64,000 bases of DNA from Pseudopyrenochaeta lycopersici. Its lineage: Eukaryota; Ascomycota; Dothideomycetes; Pleosporales; Pseudopyrenochaetaceae. Both the position numbers and the translations under genes were made by a program. Below are positions 32,803 through 44,474 of the stretch, piece by piece. The notes beneath the pieces were generated by a model. It did no database searches, was not told the DNA's origin, and worked only from the letters and a program-made list of their open reading frames with translations. How positions within the stretch are numbered: position 1 is the first letter of the stretch; every line of letters starts with the position of its first letter. The stretch is taken from contig NHZP01000025.1 in the NCBI GenBank assembly GCA_003313425.1, positions 124,001-188,000 on the forward strand, in the 5' to 3' direction.

Positions 32803-34664
32803 ACGTACTCCACAAGCGAGTTAGTCACACAAGCAAATTGGTCAGGCATTTCTTGGCACCACGAACAACACCACCATCTTCTTGCATTATGACACTGTCA
32901 TCTAATTTTGTATAATAATTACCTTGCGCAAGGGCTCTTACGTGTTGGGCAAGTCCTTATATTATGCCCAGTTGATATACACCCCCTACAGCGGCGCAGA
33001 GCTCGACTTGAATCTTTTGATGTCGCATCGCCACCCTCACTTTGTGTAGCCTCTGGAGGTGCTATAGACTCCTGTGATAGCTCAACTGCCTCCTTGATTG
33101 TACGATTCTCTCTTTGGGTAATATACTTGACTTTAATATTGTGCTTTTTAACCACTTTAGCGTTCAGAGCCTTTGAATGCTCGAGTCCCTCGGTTATGAT
33201 TGCCGACGCTTGTAAAGCCAATTTAGCACTCTTCGCTATCTTTCTCATTGCCACCATCGTAGGTGACGTGGACCGTCGCTCAAGCACATGTTGTCGGCGT
33301 CTTATAGCTCTCTGCTGCTTCTCAATCTGGCGCACCGTTTTGGGTGTATTGGTAACCGAATTTGTTGAGGACGAGCAAGGCTCAGAGGGTGGTCGTGGGT
33401 TGATCACACCCAATCCGTCAAGCACCTCATCGGGATTGAATGGAAAAACACCGGTAGCTTTAAAAGCATTTTCAATATTGCTGTTACTCAACGCTTGAGG
33501 ACGAGCAGCAGCGTAGATGCGAAGGAAGTCGTCCACATCAACGTGGTTCTGGCCATCACGAGCCAACATCTCTACCCCTCGACGGTAGCGCTTCTTAACT
33601 GAACTGAAGCAGGCAACACCTAATGGTTGCAGAATATGCGAGGAATGTGAGGGTAGCCATAACGGGATAATGTTGTTTTCCCTTGCGTACGTCTCAAATG
33701 GCTCTGAGCAGTGGCTGCTGTGTCCATCCATAATGAGGAGTCGATTGACGCCTTTGGTGTGTTGCTTTGTACATGGGTCAAACACCTCTGTAAGCCATAT
33801 ATAACCTAATCTGTCATTAAACCATCCGGTTTCGCTATGGGCGATTACCCAGTCACCTGGAAGGCCTGCGTCCTTATCAAACCAGACGTTCTGGAACACC
33901 TTCCCTTTAGCGATAACCATGGCTGGTATACGGCGTTTGGCGACATTTATGCATTCAATTACCGCCATCCAGTCACGATCACCAGGCTGTATATGGTATT
34001 TAGGGCCATCTCTTGCCGTCACAACTTTGGCTGTACCAATGTCACCTCTTAGAAAGCCTATCTCGTCCATGTTGTAGATATCATCGTCTTATATGCCATA
34101 CTTGTTCGCCACATTCTTGAGAAGCTGAAAATGCTCCTTGATCACCTCAGGGTCCTCTCGTTCTGCTCTTTGGTAGTCGTATTTCTTGCTCTGCGCAATT
34201 TGCACTTCAGGGTTGCGTCCAACGTAGTTGTTGACCCAATTGACACCAACTGGTGGGTTACCCCGCAGTCGACGTAGCAAGTTTGCGGTATCTTCAACCA
34301 TACGCTTGCGAGGGGGGTATCCGCGGGTGGCAAGGTCCAATACCCACTCAGTCAATGTCTGTTCTTCATCATCGTCAAGGTTTCTGTTGTTTGCAACGGT
34401 TTCGTGCGTGCAGGGTGGCCTTGGAGGCGACGTCTGAGTGTTTCATGGTTTACGCGATATATACTCGCTGCTCTCCTAGTACTTGAGATTTCGTTCCTTT
34501 GTAACGCTTTTATTGCACAGTCGATTCTTCCATTTCGCGTATTGTCCTGAATCTTTGAATTTACGGGCATGGTGGTGATGAGGTAGATGGATGAAATGTT
34601 TTAGCGGGTGTCTTGGCACACTTGACTAATTCGCTTGTGTGACTAACTCGCTTGTGAAGTACGT
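32803..34664 (-). mobile_element. pogo/Fot1-like element 3 (defective), 1,862 bp
   Basis: Inverted ends begin ACGTACTCC on the left (32803) and ACGTACTTC on the right (34664, complement), each followed by two direct copies of an ACAAGC-type unit spaced 17 bp. TA flanks both sides (32801-32802 and 34665-34666). One transposase pseudogene on the minus strand. Confidence 0.9.
32919..34570 (-). pseudogene. pogo-type DDE_1 transposase 3, inactive
   Basis: Starts at ATG 34570 (MPVNSK). N-terminal psq-type HTH (STRRAASIYRVNHETLRRRL), frameshift near 34370, then the CENP-B-like HTH (LTEWVLDLATRGYPPRK), an in-frame TAA at 34089 (KYGI-stop), and the DDE_1 domain with NMDEIGF and IMDGHSSH. The third catalytic motif reads HILQPLGVACFS, whereas the two relatives at 57-61 kb have LQPLDVGCFS, so a catalytic Asp is Gly here. 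The C-terminus has a zinc knuckle, CRGCISTGHNIRTC. With a frameshift, a stop and a lost catalytic residue this copy is dead. It is clearly diverged from the tandem pair downstream. Confidence 0.92.
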
Positions 34665-34666
34665 TA

Positions 34667-37171
34667 ATAGTCATTCGACCGAACACTCTCCTTCTTTCGC
34701 TTCGCTACAACCATGTTTCGCAAGTCTGGCACAGCCTTGCCCTCCTATGAAGCTCGGATGTGGAAGAGCATCCCGCTGAAACCACGCTTGCTCTCCTCTC
34801 ATCTAAATCCTATCGAAGAGGCAGACGAAGAAACCTACACTTGCAGCGTCAGAGCGCTGGCTACAGATACATCGTAGGTGGACTCGAAGCTGCACGTCAC
34901 AATTACCATTCGTAACACGGACTAGAAACATAGGGCAGCATCTCAGTCATGTCGCCCTGGCTTCCGCTCGTCTGGCCTGGGTAACGACAAGTGCGGCAGT
35001 CAGTCCAGAAGAATTGGCTACGGTTCGGTCGACTATCGAAAGCTCGATATCGATTCGCGTTTCTCACCAGGCGGTGGAAAAGAAGAGAGAAATAGACTGG
35101 GTTGAGCTTCAATGCCGATAATTGCACCTCTCTCATGGCCCTTCTATACTTGACATAGATAAAATATGCGTCGAAATGATGTGGACGAAGAAGAGACCCT
35201 GGTGTCTCCATTGTATTGTCTTCTCTCATGCTCTGATATGATTAATGTGGCTGCTTCAACATGCACACCAGAAAAGTGATAAGTTTGATCAGATAAGCTG
35301 CAAGAAAATGATCTTAAATAATTTGGTTGACAGGGTGTAGATCTGTGTAAGATTGTGAAACAACAGGGAAGGGGTATGTAAGAGAGAACTTAGACTGCAA
35401 CCTCCCTCAGAACCTGCGATCTGCTGCTCTCCAGTATCAGCAAACCCGCTACTGGACTTTCATGTGGAGACTGAAGCTGAGCGCTAGGCAAATGTTCCCG
35501 ACATGTGCACGTAAGATCTAGGTACGAGCTACATGTCAGGCACTCGCCGGATTCAGACTGGCAACTCCAGGGAAGACAAAGAAAAACGAGTGGCTCTTCA
35601 TGATCAGTCTCAGCTTCCTATCTCTGATGGCGTCGCTCGATGCTACGGTTCTGGTCACTGTTCTACCCGTGAGCCACAGTCTCATCATGCAACAATGTCT
35701 ACCACGCGACTGACATATTGTGGACAGGAAAAAGCGCGATCCCCTGGAGGTCTCTCGCTCATTTCTAACATTCACGTTTTTTTCTTTTTTGTCTCTGCGC
35801 CTGCAACTTTTCTACCCCTGCAAGCGCGACTTTCAGCCATACGGTATGAATACAAGAAAATCAGCGTGAATATTCATATAGCCATGTATGGCATCTAAAT
35901 CGCTAAATTCTAGCACCACAAACCATAACAAAACCCAATCCATTGCTGTTCCAAGTCTAAGGTCTGACGAACTCATCAACTCAACATCCCCTCAAATGCA
36001 AAATTAAATATCTCGCTCGTGTAGCCAGTACCGCACTGGCAGGAAGAAAGGGCCGCAGCATTCGACGGATTTCACACCTCTACTCAAAGAGGCAGTTTGT
36101 GGGCTCCTATCGAGACTCATGACACATTATGGAAGGGAGAGGTGGCGACACAGCCGTGTCTGTACATATGTGCTACGTACCACAAAAGGAAATCTCAACA
36201 TTTTCGTTCCGAACATGCATCCCAACCCAATAGCCCCACAAGCAATTCCGAATACATATTCCATTTCTTCATTAAACCTTCGCTTAAACAACTCACCAGC
36301 CCTATTGGACAGCAGACGAACATTGATGATGAAAAGCGAATGTTCCGCGGAAAAGGAAACGCTCATTCGTAGCGTAGAGCTTACTAGTCTCTACATATCA
36401 AGGTGAATAGCCGCTACTGACAACTATATGAGGCGTGGCATTGATGTGTCATAGAATCTAGCGACAGTCGAGTGCATAAGCGATGTTCAGCGGGGTATGA
36501 CCTAATTTAGAATGGAAACTGCCGCCGAATCGGCTCTCTACTTCGCTTTGGCTTTTCGGCTCCGCTCCCGACAGTGTCGAGTCCTAACACAGCGGTGTTA
36601 CACAGCATACTGCTTGAGTGAACGCGACACAACCGCTGAAGTAAACACATACGAGGCTGATGGGACCACCCACCGTACTGCGGAGGTGGGGGGTTCGCGG
36701 AGAAGTGGAAACTCGGAGCGAGCTAGCAGCTGGAGACCATGGCACCCTAGCCCCAGCCTGGTAAGAACTTCATTCTACACCGCATGCTGATGTTCAACAT
36801 CAGTTCGTTACCATAGCAGACGTGACTGCCTGGGGCGGAATGAATGACGTAGGCATGGACGTCGAGAAGAGTGAGACTATTCGATACTATTGGGGCTCAG
36901 CATAGACGACGAGTCGGAGTAGTTATTTCGGCATATGCAGAGTGTCAAGCTGCTCGAGTTCACAAGGATATTCGAACCAGAGTCGGATGACGACAAGTCC
37001 AATGGCACCTCCGATGAACTCAAGCTGGCCAGTCGCGCGTTTTATTACCTATTCCTGACGCCCGACGCAAGCGTTTGTTGGCCGATCTGGATCAAACCAT
37101 GGAAGATGCCGAAGCGATGCTCATCGTCACGCTCGATTCCAGGGTATTCCGTCTGTACTATATCGCTTAAT
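34667..37171. other. 2.5 kb without a recognisable gene
   Basis: Near the pogo insertion, ATG 34712 opens a 54-codon frame (MFRKSGTALPSYEARMW...) with a possible donor GTAGGT at its end; it may be the first exon of a disrupted host gene. Near 37050-37170 a plus-strand frame reads LLADLDQTMEDAEAML and stops just before hAT element 2, perhaps the C-terminus of another host gene. Neither is identifiable. The rest shows nothing. Confidence 0.4.
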
Positions 37172-37311
37172 CAGAGTTGCTATCAGTCAATCCAATCAAT
37201 CTCGTTGTCATGGATTGATTGATTGTTAGCAAATCGTCTCACGGATTGATTGGATTGATTGATAGGATTTTCAACCAAGGACGGATTGATTAGATTGGAT
37301 TGATTAGTAAG

Positions 37312-39895
37312 CTAATCGTACTCCTGCAAATAGTCGTTAATTTGGCAAAATGTAAGCTCTTCAGCTGGCTGAGGCGTTGACCAAAGTTCAGGCCTCTTGG
37401 ACGGTCGGATACCCAGTCTCTTCCAGGATCGGAGACTCTGTAGGGCGCTCATGAGATCTGGCTGCATGCGTAATCGTCGTACCCTAAGGAGATCTCCAAG
37501 TTCGCTAAACGTCCGCTCGCAATCTGCTGCTGCTGCTGGGATGGATAGGATATTGATCGCAAAACGTGAGAGGACTTGATACTGCTGTTGCTTCGTCAAC
37601 CAATACTTTATCGGGTCCTTTGCAAGCTCCTGGGTCTCCCCTAAGGGAAGCTCAGCCTTCCAGTGATCATACTCATCGTCAGTCTCTTGGAGTTGTTCCA
37701 AATCCTTCATTGTAGCCTTCATGAAGTCCGATCGACTAGCTGCGTAAGCAGTGCGTTGTTTCTTAGGTGGAGGAGACGTAGCTGCCTCGGGAGATGCCTT
37801 TCGAACTTCCTCATCTTTCCAGGCCTTCCACAATTGGTTGAAGCCTCGTTCTACGTCGTTGATCCAGCCCTCTCGGGGATGAGGCTCATCAGAGTTGTTG
37901 TAATCGTCAGGAACTCTCCACGCGGCATCTACGAAGTTCTTGTACGCAGGATGGAGTCGGCAGGCAGCATAGTATGCTGCGGACATGTTGAGCTTGCTGT
38001 AATACTCATCAATCTTAGGTAAGCAGCGTTCAGATCAATGAGCAAATGATCTTCTGGGGCATCGTCGTCCTCGTAGTCTACCTCGCGAAGCTGATCCCGG
38101 AGATCTTGCAATTGTTTAAGGAGCCACTCAAACGTTGGAATAACCTCCCAAATTGCTCCACACGTGCCAGCCTTGCCGCGGCCCTCCATAAAGCTTGTGG
38201 CCTCTTTGAAGGGCGCGAGAAGCTTCTTGTATTCATTGATCGTAGCCCAATCGCCAGCAGTAAGTCCTCTTTCCTGGATGAACAACCGGGGCTTCTTCTC
38301 CTCGCTTTGACGCTGCGAGTGAGTCCTACACCGAGTACTAGCAGTCTCGCGATTGTACTCTGCTGTCTTGTAGGTGATGTAGTCGTCAAGTGGATTCCGG
38401 AGATCGACTGCTCTCGCAAAACAGTCATAGTAGGTATTCCACCTAGTTCGCGCAGGCTTGATGGGCTCCTTTAGATCGGGATCCTCGTTGAGTCGGACGG
38501 CCTCGTCGCGTTGAAAACCATCTAAGATCTCCCGAGCTTGTGGCGTACAAATAGATGCCAGGACATCTAGCAGAACTGCGATAGGGCCTGCCTGCCTCCA
38601 CTCCTCCATAAACTCCTCCCCATTCGGTAAATTGATGCCGGAGTTTTCGAATGCCTCGCGGTCTTTGCCAAAAATAACCTGCTGAGCTCCGAGATTCAGG
38701 ATATGGCATGTACAACGCAGCCGACGGTGCCTTAGGCTGAAGCTAAACTCGTCTGCCAAAGCCTCAATTGCTTCGTCGTTGTTTGTCGCATTGTCAAGGA
38801 CAAAGTAGCCAAGCTGCTCCTTCGTGATTCCCATACCTGGGCATATGGTTATAATATGGTTATTCGAATAACTGGTTACGCTATCGCTAGCGTGCCGAAG
38901 TCTTGCCTAGCCAATCAGCTGAGCTGGTGTTACTAATGACCTCCATTGGACTTGCTGAAAAGGGCTTTGGTACGCTAGCGATAGCATAACCAGTTATTCG
39001 AATAACCATATTATAACCATATGCCCAGGTATGGTGATTCCAAATGTTTGGAGCGTAGAGCTCACAATTGAGGCAATATTAGCACCTGAATGTTGACCAG
39101 AGAGCATAGGAAGCCCAAGAACGTAGTCCTGGAGGACACCAGCCTCGTCTAGGTGATGTACGCAGATCCCCGTTAACGCACGTTTACCACCTATCGAAGT
39201 CCAATTGTCGAACGTAATATGGATAAGAGATCGGGCCTTCTTTAGGTAATCAGCCACGATAGGTAAATAGGCATTGTATTCGGAGATAATGTGATCCCGG
39301 AGTGATTGGTGGTTCCTCCAAAGGTGTGACTCAGCCAACGGGTTGGACTTTTGTATCATCTCTCGGAAATATGGCGATTGATTACACGGAGGGATTGATT
39401 TGTTGCAACTACCCAGTTCTGTACTGCCTGGAGGAAATCGTCGCGAGAAAACGATTGGGCGAAGACGTTGGCCACATCCTGAGGTACATTGAGCTTCTGA
39501 GATTGCTACATATGGGCGAGGATAGATGTGTGATTCTGGAGTTTCTTAAGCTCGATTTTACCGTCTTTGTTGTACCCGTGGTCTGCCTTCTGCTGCTCAA
39601 GGTGTCTAGCAATTGCTGACGTCGATAGTTCAACTTTATAGAGCCCTCCTGTCATCTGGTGCTGATGACAGTACTTGCAGAGCCAGTACAGCGCATCCCG
39701 CTTCCGGTGCCACACGCGCCACCCATATAAGAAAACCCAGCTTTTATGACTTCGACAAGCTTCGTACGCAGGCGTTTGAAGGTGTGGGACGCGTTTCCAA
39801 TCGAGCCCTTCGTACTGTAGGTCGTAGGCAGTAGGTTCAGGCGTTACGGTTGATTCATCGCGTTTGGCATCGGTGGCATGGTTAGATGTGGGCAC
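37312..39895 (-). pseudogene. hAT transposase 2, split by a MITE
   Basis: Starts at 39895 (MPTSNHATD). BED zinc-finger region (CKYCHQHQ, later HLEQQKADHGY), frameshift near 39510, RNase H-like core with LIHITFDNWTSIGGK, YFVLDNATNND and RLRCTCHILNLG, a middle region ending in LLIDLNAAYLRL, frameshift near 38000, and the hAT dimerisation domain (SRFAINILSIPAAAADCERT, then ALQSLRSWKRLGI) with a stop at 37312. A foldback MITE lies in codons for TFGIT-KEQLGYF at 38832-39033. It is similar in architecture to hAT transposase 1. Confidence 0.92.
38832..39033. mobile_element. Foldback MITE of hAT type, 202 bp
   Basis: Ends CATACCTGGGCATATGG at 38832 and its complement ending at 39033; the arms are about 62 bp and nearly perfect, extending to a CGCTAGCG palindrome. 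The 8-bp duplication GTGATTCC flanks it (38824-38831 and 39034-39041). Removal with one copy restores the hAT transposase frame across the site. Confidence 0.93.
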
Positions 39896-40135
39896 TCTAA
39901 CGGGATTTTGGGAATCTACTTGGGAGACCTGCTCCTCAAAAGCCCTTGGAGAGGTTGCGAGTCATCTTATGAGAGAGTCTAGAGTTGATTCTAGGATAGA
40001 ATATAGCGTACTATTGGTTTAAAGGTGAGGCAGAGTCAGGTGTTAACCAATTGACGCGATGTCGATGTTGGGAAAAACACGCTAAAATTTAAACTCCGAA
40101 AGTAAAGCCGATAGGTTAGACGCCAACACTAAGGA

Positions 40136-40305
40136 TGTCAGATACAAGCGAGGGTACGCGATACTGTATTGTAGTACAAAGCTCGGGTGTAACCACTTGG
40201 CACACACTCTCCATAAAAGGAGAAAATAGAGAACACAGAACAGATCAGCCACGTTCATCATCAAAATTCATCAAAGATAAAGCTAAATAGTCCTTGAATC
40301 TGACA
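40136..40305 (+). repeat. 5' LTR of copia element 1, 170 bp
   Basis: Starts TGTCAGATACAAGCGAGG and ends CTTGAATCTGACA. It is followed directly by CTAAGAGTCTCACTGCCTC, nearly identical to the block after the 5' LTR of copia element 2 and therefore the presumed primer-binding region; I could not identify the primer tRNA. Confidence 0.85.
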
Positions 40306-40342
40306 ACTAAGAGTCTCACTGCCTCAACCTTGCGCTAGAGCA

Positions 40343-41572
40343 ATGGCGCAAGCAACAAACTGCGATTTCGATATTATCCTGACAGATTACATGACTTGGA
40401 AGCCTTGGTACGAGCAGCTGGAGACCAGATGCCTATCTCTTAAGGTCTGGCACCTCGTCGACCCTTCGAGCGATGCTGCGCCGAAGACAGAGCCGACCCC
40501 TCCGACCGAGCCAAACATTGAAATGTATGAGAAACGAGCGGCGATCGGAGACCGACCTCCAGCGAACCCATCTGATTTAACGAATGGCGGACAAACCGCT
40601 TTTAAAACCGATGTTGATTACTATAAGACGCGACTTGACTCGTACAAAGTCGCAGCAACAAACTATAAAGATGAAGATGCAAGGTTAGATAAGCTGTCGG
40701 TCTACATCCGAGCAACAGTCTCTGTCCACCTAAAGAAGACATGCTGCAGACCAAAGCTCTCAATCCGAGAATGGGTAGCTAGTCTAAAGAGCACTGTCGG
40801 CATCGACGATGAAGAAGAACAACTGCGCGCTCGGGATCGATACATTGCAGCCTTAAAGCCAATGAGACAACCAACGCATTGGGACAGCTGGCTGACTGAG
40901 TACGATCACGCAGCAACTATCGCAGAGACTGAAGAAATTGGAGAAGTTCAAAAACTCAATCATGTAATACAAGACTTCCTGAACGCAGTCAGCAAGGTCA
41001 GCCCTAGCTGGGTGCCATCATTCCAAGACCAAGGAAGACGCGAGCCAGGAATGAATCGAAAAGAAATGATGAAACGCTTCCGAGACCACATGAGCTTATA
41101 CTACCCAAAAGGGAGACAGCAGAAGGGCGCTTTTGCTGCAAGTGAAGCTTCATATCTCGCTGGCAGTGGTGAATCCACCCAGGACACGGACAGGGACGCC
41201 TCTCTCGTGCCCGATAGCGCATCATCTGACCAACCTAAACAGGGGTCAAGGAGGAAGTCCTCGTCAAAAAAACGCACAGCTGGTCAATTGACCATATCCA
41301 AGCAGTCCCAGAATCGGGATAAAGCAGCAGCTGGAGGCACAAAATGCCCTGCTTGTGGACTACGCCATCTTCTAGCCAACTGCCTCTATATTGATGATGA
41401 CAATGCCCCAGACTGGTTCAAGCCGAGGGAATCAATATCAGAGCTGGTAAAGCTACGCCTACAATACGATCCTGATGTACAGGAACAAGTAAGGGCATTG
41501 AAAAGACAACGAACACAAACACCAAGCTTCAAGAACTCTCACACTCCTACGCCTGAGATATCTGCTGACTGA
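40343..41572 (+). CDS. copia element 1 gag
   Basis: 409-residue capsid/nucleocapsid protein starting at ATG 40343 (MAQATNCDFD). Family marks are LTDYMTWKPWYEQLETRC near the N-terminus, REWVASLKSTVG, PMRQPTHWDSWLTEYDHA, and a zinc-knuckle-like CPACGLRHLLANC near residue 335 after a basic linker. The frame is uninterrupted and ends in TGA at 41570-41572, followed by CTT GAA GGT CG in the pol frame. The equivalent copia element 2 gag has a TGA where this copy keeps Trp (REW). Confidence 0.9.
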   Translation: MAQATNCDFDIILTDYMTWKPWYEQLETRCLSLKVWHLVDPSSDAAPKTEPTPPTEPNIEMYEKRAAIGDRPPANPSDLTNGGQTAFKTDVDYYKTRLDSYKVAATNYKDEDARLDKLSVYIRATVSVHLKKTCCRPKLSIREWVASLKSTVGIDDEEEQLRARDRYIAALKPMRQPTHWDSWLTEYDHAATIAETEEIGEVQKLNHVIQDFLNAVSKVSPSWVPSFQDQGRREPGMNRKEMMKRFRDHMSLYYPKGRQQKGAFAASEASYLAGSGESTQDTDRDASLVPDSASSDQPKQGSRRKSSSKKRTAGQLTISKQSQNRDKAAAGGTKCPACGLRHLLANCLYIDDDNAPDWFKPRESISELVKLRLQYDPDVQEQVRALKRQRTQTPSFKNSHTPTPEISAD

Positions 41573-41575
41573 CTT
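41570..41575 (+). promoter_or_regulatory. Possible gag-pol stop-readthrough site (TGA CTT)
   Basis: gag and pol are in the same frame here, separated by TGA CTT. The following codons (LEGR) are conserved with copia element 2, which has TGA CTA. A second stop, TAA at 41627-41629, is private to this copy and would block any readthrough product. Confidence 0.45.
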
Positions 41576-41629
41576 GAAGGTCGGAAGATTACAACAATTA
41601 GTGCTGCGTTCAACGCTGCATCTTTCTAA

Positions 41630-44474
41630 GCCGAGCATTTAGACTACCCACTAAGACACTCCTTCATCCTAGACTCGGGCTCGACGATCCACGTCACGAA
41701 CGACCGATCTCGACTTCGAGGCCTGCGTCCTCCCGTTACGGCAGATTACATACTGGCTGGGAACACACGAATTTGGATACAAGGATATGGAACAGTGTGG
41801 CTCAACCTAAGAGGGCCATATGGACCAACAAGGCTCGTGCTGAACGATGTGGCATGGTGTCCAGAGATCCTATGCAATCTAGTCTCATTTAGATTGCTTA
41901 GACAACAGGGCGTGTGGTGGGACAATAAGAATGAGCCTACGACTCTCAAGAAGCGAGACGACTCAACAATCGCATGCCTAAAAGAAGCATATGGACAATG
42001 GATACTCGAGCAAGAAGACGAGATGCAGGCAGCATTTCACATAAGAACAATCAATTCTCGATCAAAGCGAGCACCACAGAAAGCTGACGCGATGCGCTGG
42101 CATAAACGCATGGGACATCCAGGGCCGGCAGCTATCGAACACCTAGTCCAGCAATCTGAGGGGGTGCGCATTAAGGGAGTTACAACAGTCAAGTGCGACG
42201 CGTGCGGAAGAGCCAAAACTAAGCGGCAAATACGACGCACACCTCGATCAAACCACGAAGGCCCAGGAGAAAGACTAGCTATTGACTTCCATTCTTATGA
42301 GGAGGGAAGCTCAACGAAGGAGAAGAGTCAAATGCTCGTCACTGGTCGATACTCCGGTTTCCTATGGGACTTTTACTTCAAGGACAATCGACTTGGGAAG
42401 TCAATCATCAGGTTACTAGATATTATTGTCCAGTTCCTGAAGAAGCAGTACAACATTACTGTTAAAGTGATCGAATGTGATGGTGAGATTGCAACTACGA
42501 AGCCGGAGGTAGCACGATGGTGTACCGCGCAAGCAATACGACTCGAGCCTTCAGCTCCAGATACCCAAGCACAAAACGGTGGTGCTGAACGCTCAGGGGG
42601 TGTAGTCAAAGATAAATCTCGCGCGATGAGGCTAGACGCAAACTTGCCGTGGGAGCTGTGGCCAGAGATTACACGAGCAGCGGTGTATCTATACAATCGA
42701 ACGCCGAACTACTCGAATCATTGGAAGCCACCGTACAAAGTCTTCTTCACATTTGCAGCTCTCCGAAACGGTATCGTCACAACACCTCAAAAACCGAACC
42801 TGGCACACCTAAAAGCATATGGCTGCAAGGCCTTTGCCTTGACTGATGACACTCTTCGAGGCAAATCACGACTCCAACGTCTTGATCCGCGAGCTTGGAT
42901 TGGATACCTAGTTGGATATCGATCGTCCAGTATCTACAGGATCTGGATTCCAACGATGGGCAAGGTGATCAGCACTCGAGACGTAGTGTTCGATGAAGAC
43001 ACGATATTCAACGGGAAGACAGAAGACATTATGGACAATCTCATGCACAGCACCTTGAACGAGATAGCTGCATGGGTGAGATCCGCTGAGCTTCCAGAAC
43101 CTACCCACGATCAACCAGAGACTGAAACGTTCTTTGAAGATGATACAACACAGGATACTGAGCCAACCCAAGAATATGATAGCCCAGGATACTGCCAAGG
43201 AAGGAAGACGGGGTACACCTATCCTACGCCACCAGCGACTCCACCGCCGGTAGCGCTGCTTGCGCATCTGCTAGCAGGCGCTTATCAGGAAGACACTCAA
43301 GACTCAGATGCTTCATCAAAGACCGTCCCATGGAAGGCCGCATTCATGGCTGGGACACAGGCTGGGAACATCGGAACGTACGAAGGCAGGCCAGTGGATA
43401 AAGCTCAAATGAAACGAATGCTGGCACAAGGACTAAGGCCTCATCTCAACCAACTTCCACCGCCACCGTCAACCCAGAGGCAGGTAGAAGAACATCCACT
43501 CAGAGACTACTGGAAGAAAGCCCAGAGAGAGCATCTTAAGAGTCATGAGCACATGAAATCATGGTCTGAAGTGCCCGCAAAGAAAGTAAAAGTAAAGGGT
43601 CAACAGATCTTAGACTGCATGTGGGTGTACACCTACAAGCTCGACAAGGACTATCGTTTTAAGAGCTGTAAGGCGCGATTAGTCGTCCGAGGAGACCAAC
43701 AGAGAAATATTACTTCTCAGGAAACCTATGCAGCTACTCTCGCGAGCCGTTCGTTTCGAATGCTGATGGCGATCGCTGCTCATTTCAATCTTGAGCTCAA
43801 ACAGTACGACGTCACGAATGCTTTCGTTCATGCAGCAATGGACCGAGAGATCTACATGAGAATGCCACATGGCTATCGGAAGCCTAAGACAGTGCTGCAA
43901 GTCAACAAGGCCTTATATGGGCTCCGAATATCACCAGTCCTCTGGCAGAAGGAATTCACATCAACCCTCAAGAAACTGGGCTTTCAGAGTGTCCCTCACG
44001 AGCCATGCTGTCTAATTAAAGACGGAATTATCATATTCTTCTATGTCGACGATATCATTCTTGCATACAGCAAGCAGAAGGAGACTGAAGCCCAACAAGC
44101 GATTCAACATCTTAGAGACAAGTACTCAATAACTGGCGGAGATGATCTTCAATGGTTTCTTGGAGTTGAAGTCATCAGGAACCGAGAGCAGCGCAAGACC
44201 CAGCTATCACAAGCAGCATACGCGGACAAGATCAGCCGTTTAGTCGACAGAAAGGACATCCGACACGACACTCCAATGGCGGCCATTGAACTCAAGCCTC
44301 GGGAAGGCCTGGCTACTCTTTCAGAAATCAACAGGTACCAGCGAAAGATTGGATCTCTAATGTTTGCAGCTGTGACTACTCGTCCAGACATTGCATTCGC
44401 GACGTCACGACTAGCACGCTTTCTGATGAATCCGGGACAGGAGCATCATGATGCAGCCGATCGAGTTCTCCTCT
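41630..44474 (+). pseudogene. copia element 1 pol, truncated before RNase H
   Basis: Polyprotein with protease (FILDSGSTIHV), GAG-pre-integrase (WHKRMGHPGPAAIEHLV), integrase core (ERLAIDFHSYE ... PSAPDTQAQNGGAERS), and reverse transcriptase (LDCMWVYTYKLDK, QYDVTNAFVHA, FFYVDDIILAY). There is no ATG between the gag stop and the protease motif. A TAA at 41627 precedes the open region. The frame runs into hAT element 3 at 44475 just after RFLMNPGQEHHDAADRVLLS, so the RNase H domain seen in copia element 2 is lost. Domain order protease-integrase-RT defines Ty1/copia. Confidence 0.92.

Larger units (their letters stand above)
37172..40135 (-). mobile_element. hAT element 2, one end missing
   Basis: The left (transposase 3') end CAGAGTTGCTATCAGTCAATCC begins at 37172 and is followed by many ATTGATTGATT-type subterminal repeats (37190-37300). 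No matching complement is found right of the gene; the sequence is interrupted at 40136 by the LTR of copia element 1. Carries one transposase pseudogene with a 202-bp MITE inside. Confidence 0.75.
40136..44474 (+). mobile_element. Ty1/copia element 1, 3'-truncated
   Basis: 5' LTR, gag and pol as far as the reverse transcriptase; RNase H and the 3' LTR are missing because the sequence switches to hAT element 3 at 44475. No target duplication can be tested. Closely related to copia element 2 throughout. Confidence 0.9.
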
